From the NCBI RefSeq assembly GCF_963675165.1, contig NC_087386.1, positions 4,780,169 through 4,844,168 of the forward strand: DNA of 64,000 nt, in the 5' to 3' direction. Below, piece after piece: positions 47,101-57,835 of this stretch (position 1 is the first letter of the stretch; every line of letters begins with the position of its first letter). The position numbers were made by a program, and so were the translations under genes. The notes beneath the pieces were generated by a model. It searched no databases and was not told where the DNA came from. It was given only the letters and a program-made list of their open reading frames with translations. The DNA is from Halichondria panicea (lineage: Eukaryota; Porifera; Demospongiae; Suberitida; Halichondriidae).

Positions 47101-50019
47101 GGGCTATTCAATGGCAACGAAAGTGTTTTAATTAGCAAGTTTTCAGTCTGATGGGGAAAGTTTGTCTTGAGTAAGTGGTTAGAGCCGACTAGATCTCCAA
47201 TGGTGCATACGTACAGTGGTAGCACTTACTTAATAGATGTGGGCATTATTCTCTTTACTAGTAACACTTATTATACCTTCTCAAAGATTGTGTCTTGATG
47301 AAATCGGCTTTCTTCTTGTATTCCTCAAGCAGCTGCAAAACAAGAAGTCCAAAGTCCAAGGTTACGGTAAACATATTAGAGGTTGAGACATGGTGCTAAC
47401 TCACGTCTTTCCTTATTTGGTCCTCTTTGATCGTTCTTTCTTTGATTTTTAGCAAATCCTGCTCAGCATTTTCCTCTGAACGGAGTGGAGGGGGTGAGTT
47501 AGTCAATAGGCATGGCTATGTATACACACATCTACAGTGTCTTGCTAGTGCAAGCTATGTACGTACATGCTATATGTACATGTATATGCTGTCACATAAT
47601 GATAACAAGTAGTATTGTTCTAAAACTGACCCAATAGCTTCTTAATAAAGAAAATAACAATCAAAGAAACCAATAGCTTACTGAGTTACTATCACCCATC
47701 CACACACACACACATCACCCCCATGCACTCATAATGCTGAGTTACTACCACCCATCCACACACACACATCACCCCCATGCACTCATAATGCTGAGTTACT
47801 ACCACCCATCCACACACACACACACACACATCACCCCCATGCACTCATAATGCTGAGTTACTACCACCCATCCACACACACACACACACACATCACCCCC
47901 ATGCACTCATAATGCTGAGTTACTATCACCCATCCACACACACACACATCACCCCCATGCACTCATAATGCTGAGTTACTACCACCCATCCACACACACA
48001 CATCACCCCCATGCACTCATAATGCTCCCACAGCTACTTGATCCTATAATTATAGTCTGCTGGAACCCCCCACTCCTCACATACTCAACCCTCACTATGA
48101 AACCCTCTACTCCCTCACTATGAAACCCTCTACACTCCCTCACTATGAAACCCCGTATATACACCCCCTCACTATGAAACCCTCTACTCCCTCACTATGA
48201 AACCCCATATATACACCCCCTCACTATGAAACCCTCTACACTCCCTCACTATGAAACCCCATATATACACCCCCTCACTATGAAACCCCATACACCCCCT
48301 CACTATGAAACCCTCTACACCACCTCATTATGTACACCCTCACTTTGAAACCCCATACACACCCCCTCACTATGAAACCCTCTACTCCCTCACTATGAAA
48401 CCCTCTACTCCCTCACTATGAAACCCCATATATACACCCCCTCACTATGAAACCCTCTACACCACCTCATTATGTACACCCTCACTTTGAAACCCCATAC
48501 ACACCCACTCACTTTGCTCTCCCAGTTGCTTGACCTTGGTCTGCAGGGACACCTTGTCTTTTTCCAGCGTTGTTTTCTCACTCTCAATCTTCATTCTCTC
48601 TTCCTCTAGCCGACATTCCAGCTCAAGTTTCCTCTGAAGGAGAACATAATTATTACGCAGTGAAATTAGTCTATTGATGGGGACAGCCTCTCTCTCTCTC
48701 TACACAGAGACCACGAGAAATATATATTTTACGTATTGAGAGTAAAAGGCACTTAGGGAGTAGCCAATTTGTAGTTTATAAACAGGACGCTCTATCGTTG
48801 AAATACTGAACCTATGGGCGTGCAACAAAGTCTGTAACACAATGGAAAGTGTTAGCCAGAACACTGGTAAATATAGCCGAAAACAGGCCCATTTCAGAAA
48901 AACATAGACTCAATATATAACTCGATCTACTCCCCCGCGCTTTTTTCAGTATAAGTGAACATATATATCATCAAACAGATACTTAATGCATCCGCCATAT
49001 TACGAGATGCTTTGCTCACCCTCTGTGCTGCTCGGAGTTTATCCTTCTCTTGTTTCCAGAGGTCTTCCAACTCATTCTTTTCAGCCTCCAACCTGTCCAG
49101 AGCGTCCCTGTTTGTGTCCATCACTTCAAACATGCCTTGTACAACCTACAAAAAGGTGTAAACACGCAAACTATTTTATGACTGCCATATAATTATCGTA
49201 CCAAGTACTTCAAAGTCAGCCACCTAGCCATGACCATTTGAAAGATATTAGGTGCAGCAAAAGCTGTGTTTGATGCCTACTCAAGGCTTGCGTTCCAACA
49301 ACTGGAGATTTAATTGGGGCCTATAGCTTGACCTGGCCATGCATGTACATGTATATAGGATTACCACAATAGACCGTACATGTATTATAAGGACTAAGGA
49401 GATGGCCTACTACAGTACAGTGTCACACAGGTTGAACCACCTCCGTTATGGAACTTTAACCTGGCTGTATTATAGGAGGACCCAGCTTATAAGACGATCA
49501 CAAACTGGGGAATGCAGTACACAGAAGCTATAAAGTGAGTGGAAACTGTGCTAGACATCAAAGAACTGGTATTCATTTGGAACTTTAGGAATTGTGCTAA
49601 ACAAATAGAAGCCACTTCAAACAATTAGCTCTTGAAATCTACGAGTAGCTTTGCCCAGGCTGCCAAAATGGAACTATTTGGTTGGACACATTGCCCAGCT
49701 GAGGCAACACAAAGCATATAGTTAAGTTATCTTATGCTCACCCAAATTAATGGTAGAAAATAGCAAATGGTGGAACATGGTCTAGAATGTTGCTGGATTA
49801 GTTTGTTACCCACACCTTTGCACACCCTCCACCCTCCCTCACCTGGAAAAGTTGTGACAGGTCGTCTGGGGGTACGTGGTACCTTTGAGTGAGAAGCTGC
49901 AGTTCATGCTCAAGGTCCCTAAACAACATGGTAGTATCGTTATCCCCCAGGGGCTCGAGGGAACCGGACGCCTCAAAGTACTCCTCACCACCGTCTCCGT
50001 TAGTATACAGCTGGTCCAT
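35167..50019 (-). CDS. JIP3/JIP4-like motor and JNK scaffold protein
   Basis: 21 minus-strand exons keep phase throughout and give 1312 aa, close to JIP3/JIP4. In transcript order they end/start at 50019-49843, 49145-49020, 48633-48513, 47475-47405, 47332-47277, 47047-46917, 46748-46355, 46119-46045, 45820-45775, 45537-45434, 45279-45238, 45147-45061, 44902-44731, 44476-44264, 43205-42875, 42543-42078, 41067-40987, 38861-38794, 37825-37659, 36387-36225 and 36014-35167. Residues about 30-110 resemble an RH1 helical region, followed by coiled coils; an RH2-like helix follows near 400-435. From about 580 comes a propeller (AEIWVATTESSMAYIEIID, MILCMRSIPG, RIWVGAGPSIFFLD, NLYIGTSSGKMVAVP). JIP3/4 link JNK cascades and kinesin/dynein to vesicles. 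ATG 50019 follows an acceptor, so a 5' UTR exon is likely. ARHGEF10 shares the propeller, but no DH domain is present. Confidence 0.75.
36761..37385 (+). repeat. Two dispersed-repeat copies in a JIP-like intron
   Basis: Two related stretches (about 36761-36965 and 37150-37385) share CATGCAGCCAACA, AACTTGTT, ATCCAGGTGAGTAGACT and CCCGTGGC. They belong to the family at 6340-6545 and 28155-28340. Confidence 0.55.
37885..38450. repeat. 75-base tandem repeat plus inverted partial copy
   Basis: Units begin at 38231, 38306 and 38381 (GCCTCGTTCCCTATACACCT...), preceded by a partial unit at about 38160. An inverted partial copy lies at about 37885-37985 (AGGTGTAGGGAACGAGGC). All in an intron of the JIP-like gene. 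Because 75 is a multiple of 3, open frames cross the array on both strands; these are artefacts. Confidence 0.85.
38880..39085. repeat. About 110-base tandem duplication in an intron
   Basis: Two diverged copies, each with AATTAGAATTCTA, ATACAATGGCAATTGACC-type sequence, GTACATGTA and TTTAAACCTC. Confidence 0.7.
39813..40742 (-). CDS. Intronless multi-pass membrane protein, nested gene
   Basis: A single 309-aa frame starts with ATG (MDKLNLSYAAYQW) and lies whole inside the JIP-like intron 40986-38862, on the same strand. Hydrophobic segments: about 17-39, 47-61 (weaker), 92-115, 165-190, 214-240 and 248-275. A Cys-bearing, potentially N-glycosylated loop lies at about 117-165. The acidic, Ser/Thr-rich tail (ETDEERGGDTEQQDSDSG) is probably cytosolic. 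I do not recognise the family. Length, clean frame and absence of introns suggest a retrogene or a lineage-specific membrane protein. It could be expressed separately or be removed with the host intron. Confidence 0.75.
   Translation of the reverse strand: MDKLNLSYAAYQWLEFLPYPLFFLLFVYLMILLLVAECYPDMVFVKWQLQLLLFIGEALFGPPQGVFSYESAKSIETPEKFILKRQLTRTANAFLSGVGIVLLMNASIIFWESFLLDVSYTCDDAIDCFAYDNIPDYSSRTLITTNCSSHNKNEEIACYKFKLAFVKGLAAFGGLMTSIQIIVKITTKSSIWISSRLRHKVFQRFRSHTVCYRTVLMVISMLIVMFATGVYMSYFIALNYKKEQYFLLFHVVRFMINVGIAVFCLWTPWFLVTETVETDEERGGDTEQQDSDSGLRQSLVTPVTDYGTL
41172..41750 (+). repeat. Dispersed GCATGCGC-head repeat, 0.58 kb
   Basis: Sister of 17093-17665: head TATGACTCGGTGTGCATGCG then CAAGCGGGGTATACGGTAG and (GT)n; tail CACCTCCACCGAGGCATCAG. 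It lies in the JIP-like intron between the exons at 42078 and 41067. Confidence 0.75.
43540..44085. repeat. Two diverged direct repeats in a JIP-like intron
   Basis: Copies near 43545-43690 and 43910-44070 share CCTTTATT, TTGAAGTGATCCCGTACCAG (or its CTGAAG version), CAATGGAAAAG, AATAGAAAGCTA and CCACAGTGCATGC. A nearby GAGGCGCGTGAGAGGCCACGGG (43490) resembles the inverted end of the 6340-6545 repeat family. Confidence 0.6.
47680..48510. repeat. Two adjacent minisatellites in a JIP-like intron
   Basis: 47680-48030: six units of roughly 55-65 bases (GAGTTACTACCACCCATCCA, (CA)n, TCACCCCCATGCACTCATAA), differing in CA number. 48085-48510: about 19-30-base units built on CCTCACTATGAAACCC. They end immediately before the donor of the exon at 48513. 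Confidence 0.88.
49146..49842. other. Intron of the JIP-like gene
   Basis: No element or exon recognised in about 700 bases; AT-rich. Confidence 0.55.
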
Positions 50020-50022
50020 TGC

Positions 50023-51754
50023 CTGTGTGTGTGTGGGGGGGGGGGGAGTTGATGGAGGGAGCATATATAGCTAACACGTGCCATGTACTAGGTGGGAACT
50101 TAAAGTGTGGAAACTCTGGCGCTGCTCGATGCATTTGTTTATAAAACAAAGGTTGATATCAGTTGGAACTGCTAAATATACATAATGTAGGGCAGGGCAT
50201 CTGCGGAGCCAGCTTGCTCCTAAACTCCCTGAGTAAGAAAGTTTCATAAAATCAGAATACCCAACCAAGTCTAGACATTAGCCTCTGATCATGAAATCAT
50301 AACACTTTAAAAAACAGGTCTCCGAAATCGTTTGTATTTTAGAAAATTCTCTACATGTACTGTAGCTGAATTGTTACCAGAGTAGATTTCATTTGCAGTC
50401 CCATTAGACAGCCCTAAGCTAACTTCCTGGGGAAACTCTACTCTACACTCCAAGAGACAAAACAAGAAGCACACAAGAAACACAATACTAAGGTCACACA
50501 GTACTGAAAGTGGTCATCAATTGTACACCCATGTGTATATGATTAGATCAAAGCACCTGGCTGCCTATATAAAGTGAGGGCATTGAAACACATTACTACA
50601 CTTTACAAACTCATAATACTATTGGTTTATAGTCCATTGAGGATTGCCAGTGGACGCTTTGGGAAAGTGTTTATTAATAAGGACATAGCTCAGAAAAGTA
50701 GAGTGTGCCAACGACCATTTAATGGAATTAAATATGTGCTAATGGGGATTGTGCTAATGGGGTAATATTAGCTAATTAGTACCTTGTCGAAGCATATGAC
50801 CTGAGGCAATGCGTTTATCTGTTCAAATTGACACTGTTTGACAACTACAAGCATTCTCCTAGCCACAGGAATGCTGGATCACATGTTTCTTGTGTGTCCA
50901 CCGAAAGTCTTTGAAGAGGAAAGGGTGTACAATATCTGATATCTAACCGGCTTCTAATTTCCACACAGAAAATTAAAATTCCAAAGTGATTCACTTTTCT
51001 ATCACCTAGCAACCCACGGTGCACTGCAACAATGAATGCACGATGCTATATTTAGTGCTAGTCAAATAAGTCACACAAAGGGTTGAGTACATGTAAGTAT
51101 AAGTGCCTTGTAAGAAGCATGTAAATGACTCGTAGATGGCTTGTCCTCGCAAGCTCTTGTACTAAACAATCTGATAAATACGAACACAAACAGAACATGA
51201 AAGGTGACGTACGACACGACTCGACTAGATATAATCCCCAAATTCAAATCACACTATCAGTACAGAGCATAGCAATCAAGTTTGCAGGCAACTATAATAC
51301 TTAGATAGATACTACTAAAAACCCACATAGAATTTATGATTTACAGCTTGTTTCCTGTTTCTCTACCTCTCAGCTTTCCAGTTGGGTTCTTGTCTTCCGC
51401 ACGCACAACGTGCATACACTCAATACTTCACTGTGATCACAGAACTCCCCAGGGCAGTCTAGCTAGTAGCTAGGTACAGGTACGGTAGCTCCAATACTTT
51501 TTGTTATTATAAATTTAGCAAGAGAAAGGGGGAGTGGCAACCACGTGGTGGTAGATCTCTTATCGAAATTACACGCCGATCGTTTGTCATTCACTTCTAG
51601 TTCTCATGACTTCTTCTTCATGTTGTATCCATAGATACATGTAGATCGACATGATGTAGCTGCATATATCAGAGATCTAGCTGTGTGATACTAGGACCCG
51701 ACTAGCCTGTAGCTAGCTAGCTATGCGCTAGCACTGCATTGGAAAGCATCGAAT
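50023..51754. promoter_or_regulatory. Divergent 5' region shared by JIP-like and MEI4 genes
   Basis: 1.7 kb between the first coding exon of the JIP-like gene (minus) and the MEI4 ATG (plus). It should hold both promoters and probably a non-coding first exon of the JIP-like gene, since its ATG lies only three bases after a splice acceptor. I see no clear TATA box or CpG-rich core. Position-based call only. Confidence 0.4.
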
Positions 51755-54467
51755 ATGGATGATGATGAAGAAACTTTGTTTCAACCACACCACATCAAGA
51801 TCATGAAAGTTGCTCTGGTAGTCATGCTGTACTGTATAGACCACCTACACCATGTACCAGTACAGTATCCAGTGCATGCTAAAGTCTATTTGTGTTGAGT
51901 TTGACCTTCATAATGTTGTCATATTAAACTTTGTCATGAAATTCAAAGTTTCATATACCATTGGTTATAAAAAGCGCTTCTATCAGCTATTAAGTTAGCA
52001 TTTTCCATATAAAAGTCCCGGGCATACGTACTTGTCCACCACATAAAGATAAATGAAGCCATAATTGTAACTTCCGGGGTCGAACTCAACGCAAATAGAT
52101 TTTAGTACAGTACGTATAGTCTAGCTTGGACTTTCATGGCCAAAGTTGTACCTTTGAATGTAGTGTGCCACTTCACCATAATTAGTAGTCTAGATTTCAT
52201 AATTGCCCTAAGTGTATTATATTAGGCAACGTTATTATGTCATCCGCACGCTATTCTTAAACCAATTATTATGCTGATGTCTTCAATCATCGATTCTACT
52301 CTGAAATGTATCCTTATTAAATCTCTCCAATGACCCATGATCAACGTTATCGGGCACTGTAGTCTAATTATGAGGAAATATTTCTCCCTACACAGGCGCT
52401 GGCCATCATCAGGAGAAAACCAGAGGGTGTGAGTGGAGAGGAGTACACCAGGAGGCTGTCTCGACAGCTCGGTCAGCTGCAAACTGACTGGAGGAAGAAA
52501 GCTGTTCACTTAGAGAGAGAGCTACTCCGGACTAGACAGGAGTTGGTCAACTGTCAGGTTGCTAAGGAGCTGAACCAGCAAAAGGAGTCGTGTGAAATAT
52601 ATTCACAGGTGCACTGAATGTTGTATCGAATTCAATCTCCTCCGCTAACGGGCTGTCCAAATAAATAAAGAGTTGAGGGTGTTTTGGGCCATTAATAAAC
52701 TTCGCACCAAAAGACAGTCACTCTTCTCTATCAGAGGCTTTCTCACACTCATTGCACCCCCATCCTTCACACAATCCACCCACTCCTCACACTTCACACA
52801 GGTTGATCCCGTCCAAACAGACTGTGAGTGGACGTCATCTGGCTACTCTTCTAGCTTCAATCAAGATGAGCCCCCGGAGACTCTTAAACTTAACACCTGC
52901 ATAACTTTACAGGATAGAAAGGAGTCTGGGCTGTCCCTAGCTCCGGGTAGCCATGACAACAGCCTATCAGACAGTGGAAAAGAAGGGGAGGGCGCAATAC
53001 AGGAGAGGATTTTTGGTCATGTCAAATTCTGTTCTAGTGGTAAGTTGAATTCTTAAAGGTTCAGTTTTCTTCACAACGGTACAATAAAATGACTGTTCTT
53101 CCAACGTAGTTTGTTGTTTTTCATGCAGTGTCTGCTATAATGGGTGTGCATAAGCAGTTATCAGACCTAGTGGCATTTGACCTGAGGGCAAATCTCCATG
53201 ACACCCTTATCGATGCAATGAAAGGTCCTGCTAAGACAGAATGTACACATGCATGTAGCTATAATTATAGTGTAGGCTTATCTTCATGGTAAATCACATG
53301 GTAAATCACATGTACGTACCTTCAGTTTAGATTTTCACTGTTCTAGGTTTGACTGAGGCCCTTGAATGCGGAGGATGGTCATCTTCAACCCCAGTGCAAA
53401 AGTTGTTCATACCTGCTGCCAATTCTATTGTAGGTTAGTAGAGAGAGTTAAGTTTGTGTGAGTGTCTGTAAAGATGATTTAAAGTATACATGGACCACTT
53501 TGCCCTTTTTGTTAACGAGAGAATTTACCTCTTGGTCTAGATTGCCTGCAGCTGTGGTTGCTGACTCCAGTCCTGCCTGATCTGACGAAGGCTTGTAAAT
53601 TTCTCATATCTGCCTTAGTCCAACACATTGTGTCTAAAGTGAGTGATACAAAGTTACAGTCCAGAAAGGTTGAGTTTTGTATTCCAACCTGTGTGTCGTA
53701 GTTTATTAGACACACTAGTAGTACATCAGGTGAACACTAGTAAACAGTAGCTATATAACACTCTGTATGGCGCCCCTCTACATATAATCACAGCACCTAC
53801 TGCGAGTGTTTTACACTTTTGGAGCAGTTATTTGTCGGAGGCTATTCTACTACTATTTGTTCATACTGTAACCTCATTGATTTTGATCTCATTGCCATCC
53901 TCTACTCTTGCAGAGCTCCTCCCCAATTCTGTGTTCTGTGCTGGTGGTCTTATGTGGGGTGCAAGGAGTGGTGGTTTACACTGTAGAGGAGATCGTCAAG
54001 GGGATCACTAACACTGCTCAACATCTCAGTGATGCTCTAAATGGTCAGCTGTTAGGGGAATCATTCAGTGAAATTTTAATTGACAGTGTTTTTTATTTGT
54101 GGCTTTCAACTAGTAACCTATTTCGTACATAGATGTAGAGAGCCTGGATGTGACCACGGTGGAGAGTGTGGGAGATCTAACATGTACCCTTGAAGAATTA
54201 CTAACAAAATACCGTCCACATTTTTGCAGTGAGAACGGTAAGCAGAAGAAATATTAAAACTATAGTTAGGGTTAGGGTTAGGGTTAGTGTGTAATACAAT
54301 CCAAAGTGTCAGCCAATAGTGCATGTAGTTGAAGTAATTAGTGTTCTTGATCGATTCTTGCAGAGCGAGTGCGTTTGGTTGAAAAGCTAGAGTCATCAGT
54401 GCTCGGACTAATCTACTGTTTCCCTCTCTACTGTTATTCTGTTTGGAGGATCGTTGGCCACCTATAG
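51755..54467 (+). CDS. MEI4: MEI4, meiotic double-strand-break formation protein
   Basis: Nine exons in perfect phase encode 377 aa, close to the roughly 385 of mammalian MEI4: 51755-51817, 52396-52608, 52802-53039, 53129-53224, 53347-53433, 53541-53638, 53914-54043, 54133-54237 and 54364-54467 (TAG). The join of exons 1 and 2 creates VALALAIIRRKPEGVSGEEY, resembling the conserved N-terminal MEI4 signature ALAIIRxKP followed by a helix with EYxxxL. Exon 2 continues as a basic coiled coil; the middle is Ser-rich (SSGYSSS), and the C-terminus is hydrophobic and aromatic (YCFPLYCYSVWRIVGHL). MEI4 works with REC114 and IHO1 on meiotic chromosome axes to let SPO11 cut DNA. The donor after exon 4 (GTCCTG) is weak; the others are standard. 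Confidence 0.75.
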
Positions 54468-55455
54468 CTATAGATGCAACTGATTGACAATTATACGTAG
54501 CTATAGTGACGATGTCTATGTACATGTTTTCACAAGACAAGTGTTGATTATTGTGTGCCAATAGATCCTGATAAATTATGCTCGGAATAATTTTAGCATA
54601 ATAGGTGTCCAATGTTCATTTTTGGTAAAGATCATTACATTAAGTTTTGAATAACGATGTTCTCGTATGGCAAAAATTGCTGAAGGTGGATCAGTTCAAG
54701 TCGGCAAGATAACACTGAGAACCATGATAAATTAATTATGTCGTGTGTCAATTGTGTATGTGCTGTGTTTATGTCTACGTCTTAATTTTGTCTATATCTA
54801 TATAAATTATTTATGTCACATTTTTTTTATGAGAGAATAATCGGATTTTTTATGACAATAATAGGTACATTTATCAGAATAGTAGAATAGTATAATGGGT
54901 GAAAAAAAGCATAATTTATAAGGGCCTATGTGACAATAATAATTTGCCCTGTAGTTTGTATTATGACTTTCGAGTTTAATTGTATCTCTGCACGTTATAT
55001 TGATTATCAGTCAGTGTAGACTCTATGTCAGTATGAGTGCATGTGTTGAAGTGTACTATGAGTCAATACAAAAGCTGTTGTACACAACGATGGTGTAGTA
55101 TTTGTAAATCCTGCTCTGAGCAGTGTACATATCTGGTGAGATGTACGCTATTGCATAATCTATACCATGCATGCGGCGCCCATTATTTATTATGTTCTAG
55201 CAACTGTACAGGAATAACGTAATGTACTCTGTCATAAAATTATGAAAACTTCATGATCTTGCAAAGAACAAATAAAATTAATGAACACGTGCATGTGTAT
55301 TATGGCAATTCTGTAAAAGTGAGGAAGTGAGAGTAGTGGGGCAAAAATAATGTAGCCATGATCTTGCAAAGAACAAAATTAATGAACACGTGCATGAAAA
55401 GCTATTATCTAGAATTAAGGAGGCATAAATTAGCGTTAACTTTGATATTTCAGCG
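54468..55455. other. Spacer after MEI4
   Basis: No gene seen. It contains a 34-base direct repeat (CATGATCTTGCAAAGAACAA ... GAACACGTGCATG) at about 55252 and 55358. Between them is a short copy (about 55300-55352) of the 56607-56665 part of the membrane-protein gene, a small segmental duplication. Confidence 0.6.
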
Positions 55456-57265
55456 TTAAACTTTGTAGGATTTCTTCCTGATATGATATTGCTCTGGATT
55501 GAGGACCCTGTCTGGGAAAATTTCATGAGATTCATTTTCAATGTTTTCGTAACCACTCCTCCAGGCTCTGATTCGATTGATAAGAACCTTTATTTTTCTC
55601 ATTCTTGACAAGATCCAATAAATAGTAACAATGATCATGTAGAGGAGAAGAATGGCTATTGTCATAAGAGAAAATATTTCTGTGAACACTACTTCATGTG
55701 GAATCTTGAAGGCAGCATAATTGTAATTGTCTTGAGAATTGAAGAACATTACTAGCATTCCCCAAAAAAATAAATCAACTTTAAAACAACGGTCAAAACG
55801 TTTTTTGTATGGTTGAATAGTAGTTGTTGCAATTATGATGATAACAATTATCACAATTGCCAGGGACACTAAACTCTCTTGGAGCTTTGAAATGTACGCA
55901 ACAAGCAAACCAAATCGTCCAATCAAAGGCACGGCTGCAAACCATCTGCAGTCCCTTGTCCCAGGTTCCGTTCCATCCTTGTAGCAACCTTGAAAGGAAT
56001 CCATGAGAGCCTTTAGGAATTGTGTGTGAAGTTTTGTGCGGTTTAGTAGTTTCTGAAACCATTTGAAAGGGTAGAGAATGAGTACCAACACTGGAAGGAA
56101 GACAAATACTAGGCAGAAGAAAGAAGCTATGATGGCGTATGGTAAATGCTTTCTTCCAAGGTAGTCCAGTGTAGCATCGTAGTAAGGTACAATCATAGTA
56201 GCATTCATAAAGTGTACCTCTGTAGCTATCAACAAATCTGATGAGACCCATCCTATCTTTGTAAATGAGAGCAAAAAGAAGGTTGCAAATGCATCAATTA
56301 CTGTAGTCTTACTGTCCCAGCCTGAGCTTTTACGTACAAGTAAAAAGAGGGAGCGAAATGGTCTCCACAAGATGACCACTAGTCTGAAGTTTCTAGCGTG
56401 TAGCTCAATCAAGATGTAGGAGACAGCAGTCAACAGTAGTGGGTAGATAGCCACTGCATAGTCCAGAGCTAAGACTGTGAGTGTGGACACATCAAGACAA
56501 ATGTCAGGGTAGAGACCTCTGAAGAAATCCAAATTCCATATTCCAAACATTGCTGCAACAATTTTTAGAGGCATTTCTGCTTTGTTTTGAGATATTTTAC
56601 TGTATGCAATGGCAATTCTGTAAAAGTGAGGAAGTGAGAGTAGTTGGGCAAAAATAATGTAGCCATGTAGATGAGAAGATGTTGCATTTATCTTGAACAG
56701 CAGTAAGTGGACCAAAAGCCACGAGAATGAACTTCCAGATATTTTTGTTGCCCTCAGGGCATTTCATACACCTCATGTCGTAAGAGTAAGCCAGTGGAGA
56801 GTGTCCAGGTAGACACCTCCCACACAGTCGTCCTGTTCTGTTCCACCTCTCCTCACACATGAAGTAGTTCAGTTGTGAAACATTTAGAGGTGGTGATGCA
56901 AATGTTTCTCTGTCGCTCTTGAACACACAGTTTTCAATACACAATCCAGTAACCAAATCTTCCATTTCATTATTAAATGTCACACAGTGACACCTACTAA
57001 CTAAAAGCCGAACCGTGTCTTTATTGCATTTGAAATACGACGAGCTCGTAGGAATACACACACATTTACTACTGTTACATTTTGCCCAAGGTGGACAATC
57101 CTTGTCATTTACACAATTCAAATTGTCACCACTATTTGTAATAACTTTGCTCTCTATCGAGATTTTAGCTGAGCCTGTTTGAATGCTCGATAATTTAGTC
57201 TTGTTTTCATTAAGCGCGGGTACAGTACTAATCAATGCTAGTAGTATTACTAATAGAAACTTCAT
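55456..57265 (-). pseudogene. Cysteine-rich multi-TM receptor-like protein, frameshifted
   Basis: The minus-strand start (MKFLLVILLALISTVPA) is a signal peptide. Then a Cys-rich extracellular part follows (CVNDKDCPPWAKC, CEERW, RLCGRCLPGHSP, MRCMKC) and a first membrane segment (FILVAFGPLT). The frame then shifts near 56700 and continues in another frame (KINATSSHLHGYIIFAQ) to the stop at 55456, with six to eight further hydrophobic segments and a basic tail. No intron of plausible size fits the switch. The neighbouring copy at 58130-58200 has extra bases at this point (TTTATTGTTTTAGCTGCTGT), so a small deletion here is likely. I do not know the function. A sequencing error is the main alternative to a real pseudogene. 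Confidence 0.65.
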
Positions 57266-57835
57266 TGTACTGAAACTATTGTATCGTCTAAATCACAATG
57301 TTGATCATGACAGCTATACAACCGTACGTGCTTATGGCATCAGCCATGTGTTTACTACCTTAAATGGATTCGTGGTATGTATAGGGTTTTTTCTCGCTGT
57401 CATCGCTAATAATTATACTAACTTAGAAATTGTTGTGTAAACATACCAGTACAAAGTTCAATAGGAAGCTCTCTATAGGTCACTATAATGTGAGTTATAT
57501 GATGCACCACCAAAATTAGGGGAACTTACGGCGAATGCGTGCATGTACGTATAACGTATTGCTTCTGCTCTGGCCTCATAATTATTGAATGGTGTTGAAT
57601 TGTTGTATTTAGTAAATTCTTATTGCTTACTTTACGTACAAATTAAGCGCATCAACAAAACTAACAACAGTGAGATAGGTTATAGAGCAAGTAAAGGATT
57701 CCGGTGCAGGTTGTATAATTGTGGGACATACTATGTTGGTACTCGAGTCGTTGCCGGAGCGTGTGTCAGATTATTCTCACATGCAAGCATGCATGGTTTC
57801 TGGCATCTAGTCAATCATTCTATCTATGCATGGCT

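Noticed and set aside
47680-48510. Possible CRISPR-like array
   Set aside because: Repeats are contiguous minisatellite units with no unique spacers, inside an animal intron.
35167-50019. ARHGEF10-type Rho GEF
   Set aside because: The C-terminal propeller resembles it, but no DH or PH domain is encoded and the N-terminal half has RH1/RH2-like coiled coils as in JIP3/JIP4.
54118-54612. 164-aa minus frame
   Set aside because: Antisense of the last two MEI4 exons and the intron between them, which have better coding evidence.
55793-56251. 152-aa minus frame
   Set aside because: Alternative frame of the multi-TM gene; the 55456-56715 frame has the membrane-protein composition.
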